Shown piece by piece: positions 35,425-44,081 of a stretch of DNA of 64,000 bases (position 1 is its first letter; the number at the start of each line of letters is the position of its first letter). The notes under the pieces were generated by a model. The model was not told the DNA's origin. It did not search any database and saw only the letters and a program-made list of their open reading frames with translations. The DNA lies in contig CAWGTA010000007.1 in assembly GCA_963825305.1 (NCBI GenBank), positions 744,001 to 808,000 of the forward strand. The letters run 5' to 3'. The stretch comes from PSRJ01 sp963825305 (GTDB lineage: Bacteria > Acidobacteriota > Terriglobia > Bryobacterales > Bryobacteraceae). A program made the position numbers and the translations under genes.

Positions 35425-37458
35425 CTACCACACCCGGCAAGCCGACGCGCGCACCATCGGCTGCCCCGCCTTGCAGGAAAACGCTTTCGCGAACTCCGGC
35501 ATGTTCGACACCACACCGTTGATGCGATACTCCAGCGGGGAGTGGGGATCGGTGACCGCGGTCACACGCTTGCTCTCGGGGCGCTCGTCGCCGCAGGCCC
35601 ATTGCGCCAGGCCGATGAAGAACCGCTGGTCAGGTGAAAAACCGCCCGCCGGCTTCAGGTCCTTGCCGCGCGTCGCATTCTTCCACGCCATATAGCCCAG
35701 GATCGTTCCGCCCAGGTCCGCCACGTCCTCGCCTTCGGTCAGCTTGCTGTTGATCTTGATGTCGTCTACCACCTTGTATTGGCCGTACTGATTCACCACG
35801 CACGCCGTGCGCTGCTCGAATTCCTCCGCGTCCTTCTTGGTCCACCAGTCCTTCAGATTGCCGTGAGCATCGAACTGCCGGCCTTCATCGTCGAAGCCGT
35901 GGGTCAACTCGTGCCCGATGGTCGAGCCGGTGTTGCCGTAATTCGGCGCGTCGTCCATCTTGGGGTCGAATAGCGGGGGCTGCAGCACTCCGGCGGGGAA
36001 ATTGATGTCATTCAACTGCGGGTCGTAGTAAGCGTTGACCGTAGGCGGCGTCATCTGCCATTCGGTGCGGTCAACGGGTTTGCCGATCTTGTTGAGCTCC
36101 CGCTTGGATTCGAAAATCACCGACCGGCTCACATCGCCCAGAAAATCCCCGCGAGCAATGTTGACTGAGCTGTAGTCCCGCCACTTGTCGGGATAGCCGA
36201 TCTTGTTCACAATCCCGTGCAATTTGGCGAGCGCCTGCTTCTTGGTCTCCGGCCCCATCCACGTCAGTTGCTGCAGGTCGTTCTCCATGGCCTTTTCGAT
36301 TTCCTTGGTCATGGCCACGGTGCGTCCCTTGGTGTCCGCGCTGAAGGTTTTTTCCACGAAGACCTGGCCGAGCGCCTCGCCCAGATCGCGATCCACGAAT
36401 TGCACGCAGCGCTTCCAACGCGGCTGCATCTCGGTTACACCGCGCAGATACTTCGAATAGAAATCGAAGCTCGATTGCACGAAGGGCTTGGATAGATACG
36501 CCGCCCGATCGCGCTCCAGGTGCCAGCGCAGATAGGTTTTCCAGTCGGCGAGGCCGCGCGTCTGGAGCAACTTGTTCAGTTCCTGAAAGAACGCCGGTTC
36601 AGTGACGTTGATTTCGGTTTGCGCCGGAATCCCCAGGGCCTTCCAGTAGGCCGCCCAATCGAACGCCGGCGTCAACTTCATCAGGTCCGCCGCGCCCATC
36701 TTGTGGAACAGCTTGTAGGGGTCGCGTTTATCGACACGCGTGAGAGAAGCCTTGGCCAGCGCCGTCTCGATATCCATGACGGTTTGAGACTCGGCTTTCG
36801 CTTGGGCGGCGCTGTCTCCCAACAACTGGAACGTCTTCCCTAGATGCTCGAGGTAGCGGGCGCGCGTCTCTTGCGATTTCTTGTCGGTCTTAGTGTAGTA
36901 ATCGCGATCCGGCAAGCCCAGCCCGGCTGCATAAGCAAAGGCGATCACGCGATTCGAATCGGAATAGTCCTGAGAGGAACTGAAGGCGAATAGCGGACTG
37001 CTCTGCGACGAAGCCAGGTGCAATTGCGCCATGAGAGATGGCAGGTCCGAAACACGTTGGAGCGCCGCGATGGCCTTGAGTTCCGCTCCGAGCGGCGCCG
37101 CCCCGGCCTTTTCCACCGCCGCCTCATCCATGCAAGCCCCAAAGTAATCGCCGATCTTCTGCTGGTTGGCGCTTCGATTGGCCGCCGGTTTCGACGCCTC
37201 TTCCAGAATGCCCCACAGGAACCGCAGGTTATCGGTGTGCAGCTTGCCGTAGACATCCCAGCGTGGCTGGTCGGCGGGAATCGGATTCAGCTTGATCCAG
37301 TTTCCGCAAGCGTACTGATAAAAATCCACGCAGGGATCGACACTGCGGTTCATGAATGACGGTTCCAGGCTAGGCGTGTAAGGAAGAGATGCCAGCGGCC
37401 GATCCTGAGCGTGCAAGCACAGGAGAGCCGGTAAGAGAGCGAGCGTGAAAAGCTTCAT
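35425..37458 (-). CDS. M13 family metallopeptidase (neprilysin/PepO-like)
   Basis: 677 residues with a signal peptide (MKLFTLALLPALLCLHA). N-terminal part has SVDPCVDFYQYACGNWIK, the M13_N hallmark. The zinc site is complete: HELTH in GSTIGHELTHGFDDEGRQF and the third ligand Glu in EGEDVADLGG; the substrate site NAYYDPQLNDINFPAGVLQPP and the C-terminal WACGDERPESKRV/CRVW are also conserved. It cleaves peptides outside the cytoplasm. The end lies eight bases from the convergent TIR gene. Conserved length; no sign of decay. Confidence 0.96.
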   Translation of the reverse strand: MKLFTLALLPALLCLHAQDRPLASLPYTPSLEPSFMNRSVDPCVDFYQYACGNWIKLNPIPADQPRWDVYGKLHTDNLRFLWGILEEASKPAANRSANQQKIGDYFGACMDEAAVEKAGAAPLGAELKAIAALQRVSDLPSLMAQLHLASSQSSPLFAFSSSQDYSDSNRVIAFAYAAGLGLPDRDYYTKTDKKSQETRARYLEHLGKTFQLLGDSAAQAKAESQTVMDIETALAKASLTRVDKRDPYKLFHKMGAADLMKLTPAFDWAAYWKALGIPAQTEINVTEPAFFQELNKLLQTRGLADWKTYLRWHLERDRAAYLSKPFVQSSFDFYSKYLRGVTEMQPRWKRCVQFVDRDLGEALGQVFVEKTFSADTKGRTVAMTKEIEKAMENDLQQLTWMGPETKKQALAKLHGIVNKIGYPDKWRDYSSVNIARGDFLGDVSRSVIFESKRELNKIGKPVDRTEWQMTPPTVNAYYDPQLNDINFPAGVLQPPLFDPKMDDAPNYGNTGSTIGHELTHGFDDEGRQFDAHGNLKDWWTKKDAEEFEQRTACVVNQYGQYKVVDDIKINSKLTEGEDVADLGGTILGYMAWKNATRGKDLKPAGGFSPDQRFFIGLAQWACGDERPESKRVTAVTDPHSPLEYRINGVVSNMPEFAKAFSCKAGQPMVRASACRVW

Positions 37459-37474
37459 CGAGAATAGCTTACTA

Positions 37475-37566
37475 CTAAGCTCTCAGCGATCAGGCTTCAG
37501 CAGTCAGCCACACCCGGCCTGGTCGGTTTTTTCAAGCTGAATGCTGAATGCTGAAAACTGATAGCT
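37475..37566. repeat. Short tandem and inverted AGCTGAATGCTGA-type repeats
   Basis: The 120-base gap between the divergent M13 and TPR genes carries GCTGAATGCTGAATGCTGAA (tandem units of seven bases) inside AAGCT...AGCTT ends (37535-37566), and a related AGCTCTCAGCGATCAGGCTT motif from about 37479. A GG-CCTGG-TC stem with a T-run lies between. Such strings recur in Solibacter-like genomes by my recollection; promoters of both genes must lie in or around them. Confidence 0.5.
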
Positions 37567-37578
37567 TGGAATCAGCGT

Positions 37579-38532
37579 ATGCTACGCTTCCTGGTGCCTC
37601 TGCTGGCCGCGTCCGCAGCATTCGCGGCCGGCCCGCGCTACGAGCTGTCGGGGCGCTTCGTTCCGCAGTCGGGTGCTTTCGTATCGCTGTTCGGCGCCAC
37701 CACTCCGTTCACCACCAGCACTCGGGCGGATGTCACAGGGCATTTCCGTTTCAAGAACCTGGAGCCTGGCCTATATTCGGTGGGCATTCTCATCCGGAGG
37801 CGCGGCGAGGTCCGGCGCACCGTGGAAGTGGGGCCGTCGGTAGCCGATCGCAAGCACCGGGTTGTGCTGAAATTGGAATTGCACGACGCCGACTTCGTGC
37901 CCGCTGCTTCCCGGCGTTTCAACATCGTCTCCGCCACCGAACTCGCCGTTCCACCTCGAGCCTTGGGCGAGTACCGTGATGCCCAACGGGACCTCTCTCG
38001 GCACGACGCGGCTGCCGCGGTGACGCGACTGGAGCACGCCGTAGAGATGGCGCCTCAGTTCTCTGCAGCCTGGAACACTCTGGGGACCATCGCTTACCAG
38101 TCGTCGAAATACGACCGCGCGGAAGAATGTTTTCGCACAGCCCTGGAGCAGGACCCTCAATCCTACGAGCCGCTGGTCAACCTGGGCGGTGTCATGGTGA
38201 CCCTGCACAAGCTGGATGAAGCCATGAAATTCAATCTCCAAGCCGTGCTCACGCGCCCCAATGACCCGCTGGCAAATTCGCAACTTGGCATGACTTATTA
38301 CCTCCTGCGGCAGGACGATTTGGCGGCGAAGTACCTGGAACACACCCGCCAGCTTGATCCGGCGAGCTTCACCTACCCGCAACTGCTGCTCTCCGAGATT
38401 CATTTCCGCCGGGGCAACCGGGGTGCAGCGGCAGAAGTTCTGGAAGACTTCCTGACCCATCATCCCGATTGGCCGCAAGCCGCCAAAGTACGGGAGACCA
38501 TCGCGGGGCTGCGTGCCGCGTCCGGCCGCTGA
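37579..38532 (+). CDS. Exported TPR protein with carboxypeptidase-regulatory-like domain
   Basis: 317 residues. Signal peptide MLRFLVPLLAASAAFAAG. Residues about 20-90 form a beta-sandwich of the CarboxypepD_reg type (FVSLFGATTPFTTSTRADVTGHFRFKNLEPGLYSVGIL). From about 140 on there are at least four TPRs (AAWNTLGTIAYQSSKYDRAEECF; YEPLVNLGGVMVTLHKLDEAM; LANSQLGMTYYLLRQDDLAAKYL; and a last one). A scaffold for protein contacts outside the cytoplasm is likely. The hrpB gene begins only four bases after its stop. Confidence 0.85.
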   Translation: MLRFLVPLLAASAAFAAGPRYELSGRFVPQSGAFVSLFGATTPFTTSTRADVTGHFRFKNLEPGLYSVGILIRRRGEVRRTVEVGPSVADRKHRVVLKLELHDADFVPAASRRFNIVSATELAVPPRALGEYRDAQRDLSRHDAAAAVTRLEHAVEMAPQFSAAWNTLGTIAYQSSKYDRAEECFRTALEQDPQSYEPLVNLGGVMVTLHKLDEAMKFNLQAVLTRPNDPLANSQLGMTYYLLRQDDLAAKYLEHTRQLDPASFTYPQLLLSEIHFRRGNRGAAAEVLEDFLTHHPDWPQAAKVRETIAGLRAASGR

Positions 38533-38536
38533 TTCG

Positions 38537-40933
38537 ATGGCCGGCCGCATCGCGCGTTTTCCGATCGATCCGCTGCTGCCGGAGATTCTCGATCACCTTC
38601 GTACGGCGAGTAATCTGATCATCGAGGCGCCGCCCGGCGCAGGCAAGACGACGCGTGTGCCGCCCGCACTGCTGGATCTTTCCGCCGGCGAGGTATTTGT
38701 TCTCGAGCCGCGCCGCCTGGCCGCCCGGTTGGCCGCCCGCTTCGTGGCAGGCGAGCGGCACGAGGCGTTGGGAGAGACGGTCGGCTACCAGGTTCGTTTC
38801 GAGGAAGTGGCCGGGCCCCGCACGCGGCTGCGATTTCTCACCGAAGGCGTGCTCACACGCCGGCTGCTCTCCGATCCCACACTGTCCTCCGTCGCCTGCG
38901 TGGTGCTCGATGAATTCCACGAGCGTCACCTGGAGGGCGATCTGGCGTTGGCCCTGCTGCGCCGTCTGCAGCGCACCGCTCGTCCCAATTTGAAACTCGT
39001 GGTGATGTCGGCCACGCTCGATGCCGCTCCCATAGCAACGTATCTGGGCGGCGCGCGCGTGCTGCGCTCCGAAGGACGGCAATACCCGCTCGAAATCCAA
39101 TACACCCCGCACTCGCCCGCGCCTCTCGAGGAACAGGTGGCGGCGGCTCTGGAGGGGCTGCCGGCGAATGGCCACACCCTCGTATTTCTGCCGGGTGCCG
39201 CCGAGATTCGCCGCGCGCAGACTGCCTGCGCAGGATTGGCACGCCGCCGCGGAGTGCTACTCCTTCCCCTGCATGGCGATCAGTCTCCGGAGGAACAGGA
39301 CCGCGCCGTGCTGCCGTCCGAGCAGCCCAAGATAATCCTTTCGACGAATGTGGCCGAAAGCTCGATTACCATCGAAGGCGTTACGGCCGTCATTGATAGC
39401 GGACTGGCGCGCGTGGCCGGCCATTCGCCATGGTCGGGGCTGCCCACGTTGCAGTTGGCGCGCATCAGCCAGGCATCGGCCAATCAGCGCGCGGGCCGCG
39501 CCGGCAGGACGGGACCGGGCCGCGCCATTCGCTTGTACCCGCTCGACGATTTCGTGCGGCGGCCAGCGCACGACACCCCCGAGATTGCGCGTGCGGACCT
39601 GGCTCCAGCCGCGCTGCTGGTCCAGGCCCTGGGGGCCGGCGAGTTGGATTCCGTGGAGTGGCTGGACGCTCCGCCGCCCGCCCACGTCCAACACGCCTCC
39701 GAACTCCTGAGGCAACTGGGCGCGCACGGCGCCGCTGGAAAAGAAATGGCCCGCTACCCTCTGCACCCGCGACTTTCGCGGCTCATTCTGGAAGCCCGCC
39801 ATCGCGGGGCGGCGGAAGATGGCTGCACCATCGCGGCACTGCTGAGCGCCGGCGAGCGACTGTCCGGCCCACCGGATCACGCCACTCGCTCGGACCTGTT
39901 GGTGCTGCTCGATTCCCAATGGGAGCCGCGCACCGCACAGGTGGTGCGCCAGGTGCGGCGCATGGTGAACCCGCCACGCCAGAAGAAACGCGACGAAGAC
40001 GCGCTGTTGATTTCCATTCTCGCGGCCTTCCCGGACCGCGTCGCGAGCCGCCGGCAAGGCGCCGAGTTGCAGTTGGCCGCGGGCGGACCGGCACTGCTAG
40101 CGCCGCAGAGTAGTGTCACCGCCGCTCCGTTTCTGGTGGCAGTGGAAGCCGAAGACCGCCGCGAACAGAAAGCGCCGCTGGTGCGCCTGGCCAGCGCCAT
40201 CGAACCGGAATGGCTGTTGGACCTATTCCCCGAAAAAGTGCTGGATGTCTTGCGCGTCGAGTGGAACCGCGGCGCCGAGCGCGTGGAGGCCGTGAGCGCG
40301 CTGCTCTTCGGTGAGATCGCTCTCGAAGAGCGGCGCAGCACTCCCCAACCCGAGGCCGCCGCCCGGTTGCTGGCCGCCAAAGCCCTGGAGGCCGGCATCG
40401 GCCGGTTTACCGATCGCGAAGAACTGGATGCCTACCTGGCCCGTGTGAACTTCGCCGCTCAACATGCTGCCGTTCCCACGCTTGGTGAAGCCGAGATCGA
40501 AGCGGGCTTGCAGGCGGCAGCCGATGGTCTCAAGAGCTTCGCCGAGCTGGAGACGGCGCTGCGCGACGGCGGCTTGCTTCGCATGCTGGAGCAGCAACTT
40601 CCGCCTGCCGCGCGCCGCAGCTTGGAAGAGATCGCACCGGAGCGAATCCGCCTGCCTGGCGGCCGTCAGATCACGATTCACTACGAAGCCAGCCAACCGC
40701 CGTGGATCGCATCGCGCCTACAGGATTTCTTCGGGATGCGGGAATCGCCGTCAGTGGCCCGCGGGGCCGTGCCGCTGGTGGTGCGGTTGCTGGCGCCCAA
40801 TCAGCGCCCGGTTCAAATGACGAGCGACCTGGCAGGCTTCTGGCAGCGGCTCTATCCGCAAGTGCGGCGCGAATTGTCCCGGCGGTATCCGAAACACAAA
40901 TGGCCGGAAGATCCGACGAAAGCGGTGCCATAA
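38537..40933 (+). CDS. hrpB: ATP-dependent helicase HrpB
   Basis: 798 residues from ATG 38537, four bases after the stop of the TPR gene (the longer open frame to 38513 overlaps it). DEAH/RHA helicase motifs: I APPGAGKTTRVP, II VVLDEFHERH (DEFH variant), III MSATLDA, V NVAESSITIEGV, VI ANQRAGRAGRTGPG. The C-terminal third has the HrpB-specific region (RARR-like block and LPRRYPKHKWPEDP end, here LSRRYPKHKWPEDPTKA). This is the usual bacterial HrpB of about 800-840 residues, of unclear physiological RNA target. Confidence 0.95.
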   Translation: MAGRIARFPIDPLLPEILDHLRTASNLIIEAPPGAGKTTRVPPALLDLSAGEVFVLEPRRLAARLAARFVAGERHEALGETVGYQVRFEEVAGPRTRLRFLTEGVLTRRLLSDPTLSSVACVVLDEFHERHLEGDLALALLRRLQRTARPNLKLVVMSATLDAAPIATYLGGARVLRSEGRQYPLEIQYTPHSPAPLEEQVAAALEGLPANGHTLVFLPGAAEIRRAQTACAGLARRRGVLLLPLHGDQSPEEQDRAVLPSEQPKIILSTNVAESSITIEGVTAVIDSGLARVAGHSPWSGLPTLQLARISQASANQRAGRAGRTGPGRAIRLYPLDDFVRRPAHDTPEIARADLAPAALLVQALGAGELDSVEWLDAPPPAHVQHASELLRQLGAHGAAGKEMARYPLHPRLSRLILEARHRGAAEDGCTIAALLSAGERLSGPPDHATRSDLLVLLDSQWEPRTAQVVRQVRRMVNPPRQKKRDEDALLISILAAFPDRVASRRQGAELQLAAGGPALLAPQSSVTAAPFLVAVEAEDRREQKAPLVRLASAIEPEWLLDLFPEKVLDVLRVEWNRGAERVEAVSALLFGEIALEERRSTPQPEAAARLLAAKALEAGIGRFTDREELDAYLARVNFAAQHAAVPTLGEAEIEAGLQAAADGLKSFAELETALRDGGLLRMLEQQLPPAARRSLEEIAPERIRLPGGRQITIHYEASQPPWIASRLQDFFGMRESPSVARGAVPLVVRLLAPNQRPVQMTSDLAGFWQRLYPQVRRELSRRYPKHKWPEDPTKAVP

Positions 40934-40934
40934 A

Positions 40935-41063
40935 GACCGCTACCTGCGGTCACGGCTCAGTAAGCGCGGGTATTTCGATGCGCGGTGCGGCACCGGCGGT
41001 AATTCGATACGCGGCACGAGGTAACGACACCGGGGTTTCGGATCCCTGACCAGAGGGAGCGGT
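40935..41063. repeat. Palindromic repeat, family B copy 2 (degenerate)
   Basis: Left arm begins GACCGCTACCTGCGGTCACG and GCTCAGTAAGCG one base after the hrpB stop; the right arm reads GACCAGAGGGAGCGGT. The right half of the second arm is replaced, so the palindrome is weaker than in the copies at 23676, 51722 and 58791. The inner segment adds a GATGCGCGGTGCGGCACC/TTCGATACGCGGCACG direct duplication. No gene lies here. Confidence 0.6.
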
Positions 41064-41071
41064 AGTGGAAG

Positions 41072-41815
41072 CTACCTGCCGGTGTGCAGGTTGTTGTGAA
41101 TCGCGTAGAGCGCCAGTTCCAGACGGTCGGAAACGCCCAACTTGTCGAAGATGTTGTGCAGGTGGTTCTTCACCGTCTGCTCGCTGATGAACATCTTCTC
41201 GGCCATTTCCTTGTTCTTGAACCCTTGCGCAACCAGGGCCACGATCTCGCGCTCACGCTGGCTGAGCGGAGAGCGCTCACGTTCGCGGGGCGCCGCGGTC
41301 TGCGGCACGTTCGGAACTTCATCGGCAGCCACAAACTGGCGGATCACAGCAGCCGTAGTATGCGAATCCAGCCAGATCTCACCCGCGTGGACTTTGCGGA
41401 TGCTCTTAATCAGCAGATCGGTGGCAGTCTGCTTGAGTACGATGCCCGACGTACCCAGCTTCATCGCTTGGACGAATTCATTCTTGTCGTCCGACGCCGT
41501 TAACACGATGACGCGTGTCTTATTTCTTCCCGATTGCAGGCGTTGCAGCGTGGCGAGCCCGTCGAGACCAGGCATCTTCAAGTCGAGCAGCAGGATATCC
41601 GGTTCGTACTGTTGCAGCACGTCTAGCACCTGTCGCCCATCCTGGGCCTGCGCGACGACTTCGAAATCTTCTTCCAAAGCCAACAACTTGCAGAGTCCGT
41701 CGCGGAAGATGGGATGATCGTCCGCTACAACGATGCGAATCTTGGTCTTGGTAGAGACACCCGAGTTGGGTACCGATCCGTTTGAGCTATCTGACATGCT
41801 GTCACTACTATTCAC
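41072..41815 (-). CDS. NarL/FixJ-type response regulator
   Basis: 247 residues with a Ser-rich N-terminal tail of about 25. Receiver: VVADDHPIFRDGL, phospho-Asp in DILLLDLKMPGLDG, Thr in VIVLTASDDK, Lys in GIVLKQTATD. LuxR-type HTH: LSQREREIVALVAQGFKNKEMAEKMFISEQTVKNHLHNIFDKLGV. No kinase is adjacent, so it is an orphan; a TrmB-type regulator starts divergently 173 bases away. Binding sites cannot be predicted. Confidence 0.95.
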   Translation of the reverse strand: MNSSDSMSDSSNGSVPNSGVSTKTKIRIVVADDHPIFRDGLCKLLALEEDFEVVAQAQDGRQVLDVLQQYEPDILLLDLKMPGLDGLATLQRLQSGRNKTRVIVLTASDDKNEFVQAMKLGTSGIVLKQTATDLLIKSIRKVHAGEIWLDSHTTAAVIRQFVAADEVPNVPQTAAPRERERSPLSQREREIVALVAQGFKNKEMAEKMFISEQTVKNHLHNIFDKLGVSDRLELALYAIHNNLHTGR

Positions 41816-41988
41816 ATTCTAAAGTTCTAATAGTACCAAGTCAATGCCTGATCCGAGCCATCCGGTAAATTCCTGATAACCAAGGGGAATTCAAATTCCC
41901 TCCACCTCTCCGCAGTGGCACTTTTAGTTGTTTATTTCGATAGAGTTTGCCAGAATCGAATGTTCAGCACCGAGAGGTGGAGGGGAAC

Positions 41989-42807
41989 ATGAGCGAAGAA
42001 CTAGCTGAGCTGGATTTTCAAAGATTTTGGCGGCGGCTGCAACAACTCGGTCTAAACGCCTATGAATCCCGCTCCTATCTGGTGTTGCTGGGACACCCCA
42101 AGTTCAAAGCCCTGGAACTGGCAGCACGCGCGCACGTACCGCGACAAAAGATCTATGAGGTACTGGACAGTCTCGTCGAGAAGGGCTTTGCTCAAGTGGT
42201 GCAAGAGAAGACCAAGCTCTTCTCCGCGGTAGAGCCGAGCCTGGCGATCCCGGGCTATCTGCAGCGGAAGCGGCAGGTTCTGGAACAGGAACTTACCGAT
42301 AACGGGCGCGCCGGCTCTGGCCTGATCGACGATCTCAAGCAGCTCTATTCGGAAGGCCAGGGTGGCCGCGGCACGCTGGATTTCTTGCGCATCGTTACCG
42401 AACCGGCGCAAACCGCTGCTGAATACCGGCGCATGTTGTCCGAAGTCAAACAGGAATACCTGGAGTTCTCCCGCCCACCGTATGCGGTGGATCCGCTGGA
42501 CGAGAAACTGGTGAAGCAAGCGCGCCTGAGCGGCGTGGGTTGCCGCCTCCTGCTGGAAGCACCGTCGCTCGACTCCGAACACCGCCAGCGCCTCAACGAC
42601 TATCAGGCCGCGGGGGTGGAAGTCCGCATTGCCGATTCACTCCCCATGAAACTCGCGGTCTTCGACGGGCACCACGGGATGATCGCTCTGCTGGACCCGG
42701 TGATCACGCGCCCCACCTGGACCGCCGTCGTGTTCCACCACGAGGGAATGGGGCAAGCCATGAAGGGACTATTCGAGGACCATTGGAGAAGAGGCCGGGG
42801 CATGTAG
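41989..42807 (+). CDS. TrmB-family HTH transcriptional regulator
   Basis: 272 residues from ATG 41989, where GGAGGGG lies just upstream; the longer frame to 41947 is ignored. N-terminal winged HTH: LQQLGLNAYESRSYLVLLGHPKFKALELAARAHVPRQKIYEVLDSLVEKGFAQ is the TrmB pattern (AYESRxYLxLL ... PRxKIYEVLxxLxxKGF). The C-terminal two-thirds resemble the TrmB sugar-binding regulator domain with FSRPPYAVDPLD and LEAPSLDSEHRQRLNDYQAAGVEVR. It may sense a metabolite. Its last 39 bases overlap the end of the broken membrane gene on the other strand. Confidence 0.87.
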   Translation: MSEELAELDFQRFWRRLQQLGLNAYESRSYLVLLGHPKFKALELAARAHVPRQKIYEVLDSLVEKGFAQVVQEKTKLFSAVEPSLAIPGYLQRKRQVLEQELTDNGRAGSGLIDDLKQLYSEGQGGRGTLDFLRIVTEPAQTAAEYRRMLSEVKQEYLEFSRPPYAVDPLDEKLVKQARLSGVGCRLLLEAPSLDSEHRQRLNDYQAAGVEVRIADSLPMKLAVFDGHHGMIALLDPVITRPTWTAVVFHHEGMGQAMKGLFEDHWRRGRGM

Positions 42808-43427
42808 GCGCCAACGCCGGCCCCGGCGCATTCCGAATAGAGCAGGGGTCAGGACCAGCAGTGCCTGCACGAGCAGCGGAAGTGTCACCCGGTAAAATGC
42901 CAATGCGAAGACGGGTGGGTTGCTCCCGACGAAGTCGCTTGGACGAAAAAACCCTCCGAACAAAACCACGAATCCGAACAATACGCCATTGATCGGGAAG
43001 GCTGCTGCGGGATAAGGAACCGAGCGCAAGGCCGCTGCCCCATGACCAGCAAAACAGCGTAAAGTACACAAGAAAGATCGTGGCAGCGTAGTGCGCAAAG
43101 TCTTGCCGGAAGGCGGCGTTCCCAATATCAGCCCGAATTCCAGTTGTTGGCATACAGCCAAATGTAAACGGCGCTCCCGTCGGCCGTACGCCGGGCCACC
43201 AGACCAAGCAGCAAGCCCAGTGGAATAACCAGGCCTGCCAGAACCAGCCAGGGCCGCCATCTCTTCCACAAGGCTGCCTTCCGGCGGGCGACTAAGCCGA
43301 GCACGCCGCGCAATGCTTGTCCGCCGGTCTCATGTGATTCCGCAATATCGCCACTCACGGCGTCGCGTTCGTTGGGCTCCAACAGCCGGCACAATATGTC
43401 CACCAGCCACCAGCAGGTTCGCGTCAC
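42769..43427 (-). pseudogene. PadR-linked membrane protein, two frameshifts
   Basis: Starts at 43427 with its ATG overlapping the PadR stop (ATGA). The first frame has CRLLEPNERDAVSGDIAESHETGGQ, ARRKAALWKRWRPWL and one helix (LVLAGLVIPLGLLLGLVA), then stops at NNWNSG. A second frame continues ADIGNAAFRQDFAHYAATIF with the helix LVYFTLFCWSWGSGLALGSLS; a third continues AAAFPINGVLFGFVVLFGGFF and VTLPLLVQALLVLTPALFGMRRG to 42769. The two shifts lie at about 43127 and 43012, each equal to one extra base in GGG and CCC. Joined, it is about 218 residues with four helices, the kind found after PadR genes in Acidobacteria (recollection). Function unknown. Confidence 0.7.
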
Positions 43428-43753
43428 GGCCGCACCGCCACGCGGTTCGCTTCCCAGGAGACGCCGCGGCTCACTCGCGCCACCGCATCATAAAAAGCGG
43501 TCGCCGCCTGAATCCCCTTCGCCGTGACGCGGACCATTCGCTTGGGCCGGCCGCCGCGCTGCGGGGTAGGATCGCCCATCCACGTCTTGACGAAACCTTT
43601 GGACTCCAAACGATCCAGAGTCGTGTAGAGCGCTCCGATGGAGCAACGGCTCTTAGTGGCATCCTCGATCTCCTGCCGGATCGCAGCCCCGTACGCTTTT
43701 TCGCCCAACCGCGCGGCCGCCGTGACCAGCAGGTATTCAAACTCGCCCAACAT
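43424..43753 (-). CDS. PadR-family transcriptional regulator
   Basis: 109 residues. Winged-helix of the PadR type: LGEFEYLLVTAAARLGEKAYGAAIRQEI, then SIGALYTTLDRLESKGFVKTWMGDPTPQRGGRPKRMVRVTAKG, the standard ALYxxLxRLExxGxv ... GGRxxxYYxLTxxG block. The short C-terminal helix is normal for the PadR-s1 group. It is the first gene of a two-gene unit with the frameshifted membrane protein and presumably regulates that operon. Confidence 0.93.
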   Translation of the reverse strand: MLGEFEYLLVTAAARLGEKAYGAAIRQEIEDATKSRCSIGALYTTLDRLESKGFVKTWMGDPTPQRGGRPKRMVRVTAKGIQAATAFYDAVARVSRGVSWEANRVAVRP

Positions 43754-43774
43754 GATTATGATTACATTGTGATG

Positions 43775-43969
43775 CTAATGGGGGCGCGACGCAATGTCGG
43801 TTTCCAACTCGCGCAGCCGCCCCATCCACAGTTTCAGTAAATACCGGTGATGTTCATTCACCCTTCCCTGCAGGGCCTTTTCCAGCAATGGAGTCTTGCG
43901 GCGGCCAGTTCCACAAGCCAGATCCGCCAGTATGGTCGGATCGGTTTCTCCGGCGATCAAAGCGTCGAG
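43775..43969 (-). pseudogene. IS110-family transposase remnant (C-terminal part)
   Basis: The open frame reads DALIAGETDPTILADLACG, then RKTPLLEKALQGRVNEHHRYLL and LKLWMGRLRELETDIA before a stop. This matches the conserved stretch of IS110 transposases (ALIAGxxDPxxLADLARGxLRxKxPxLxEALxGRxxxHHxxLLxxxLxxIDxLDxxIA) from family knowledge. A TGA stop cuts the frame off upstream (about 43973), and the DEDD catalytic part and the C-terminal Ser domain are missing. The rest of 43970-44081 shows nothing recognisable. The fragment lies next to the YncE-like gene, whose own C-terminus appears complete. Confidence 0.65.
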
Positions 43970-44081
43970 TCACCTCAGGCGACAATTCGTGGTGCCTTTT
44001 TCGCGACCGAGTCCAACTTGTCGACAGGCTCTTCCGCCCTGCTCATCGCTTCGACCTCTGGCCTTGTCGCCAGCACACTGG

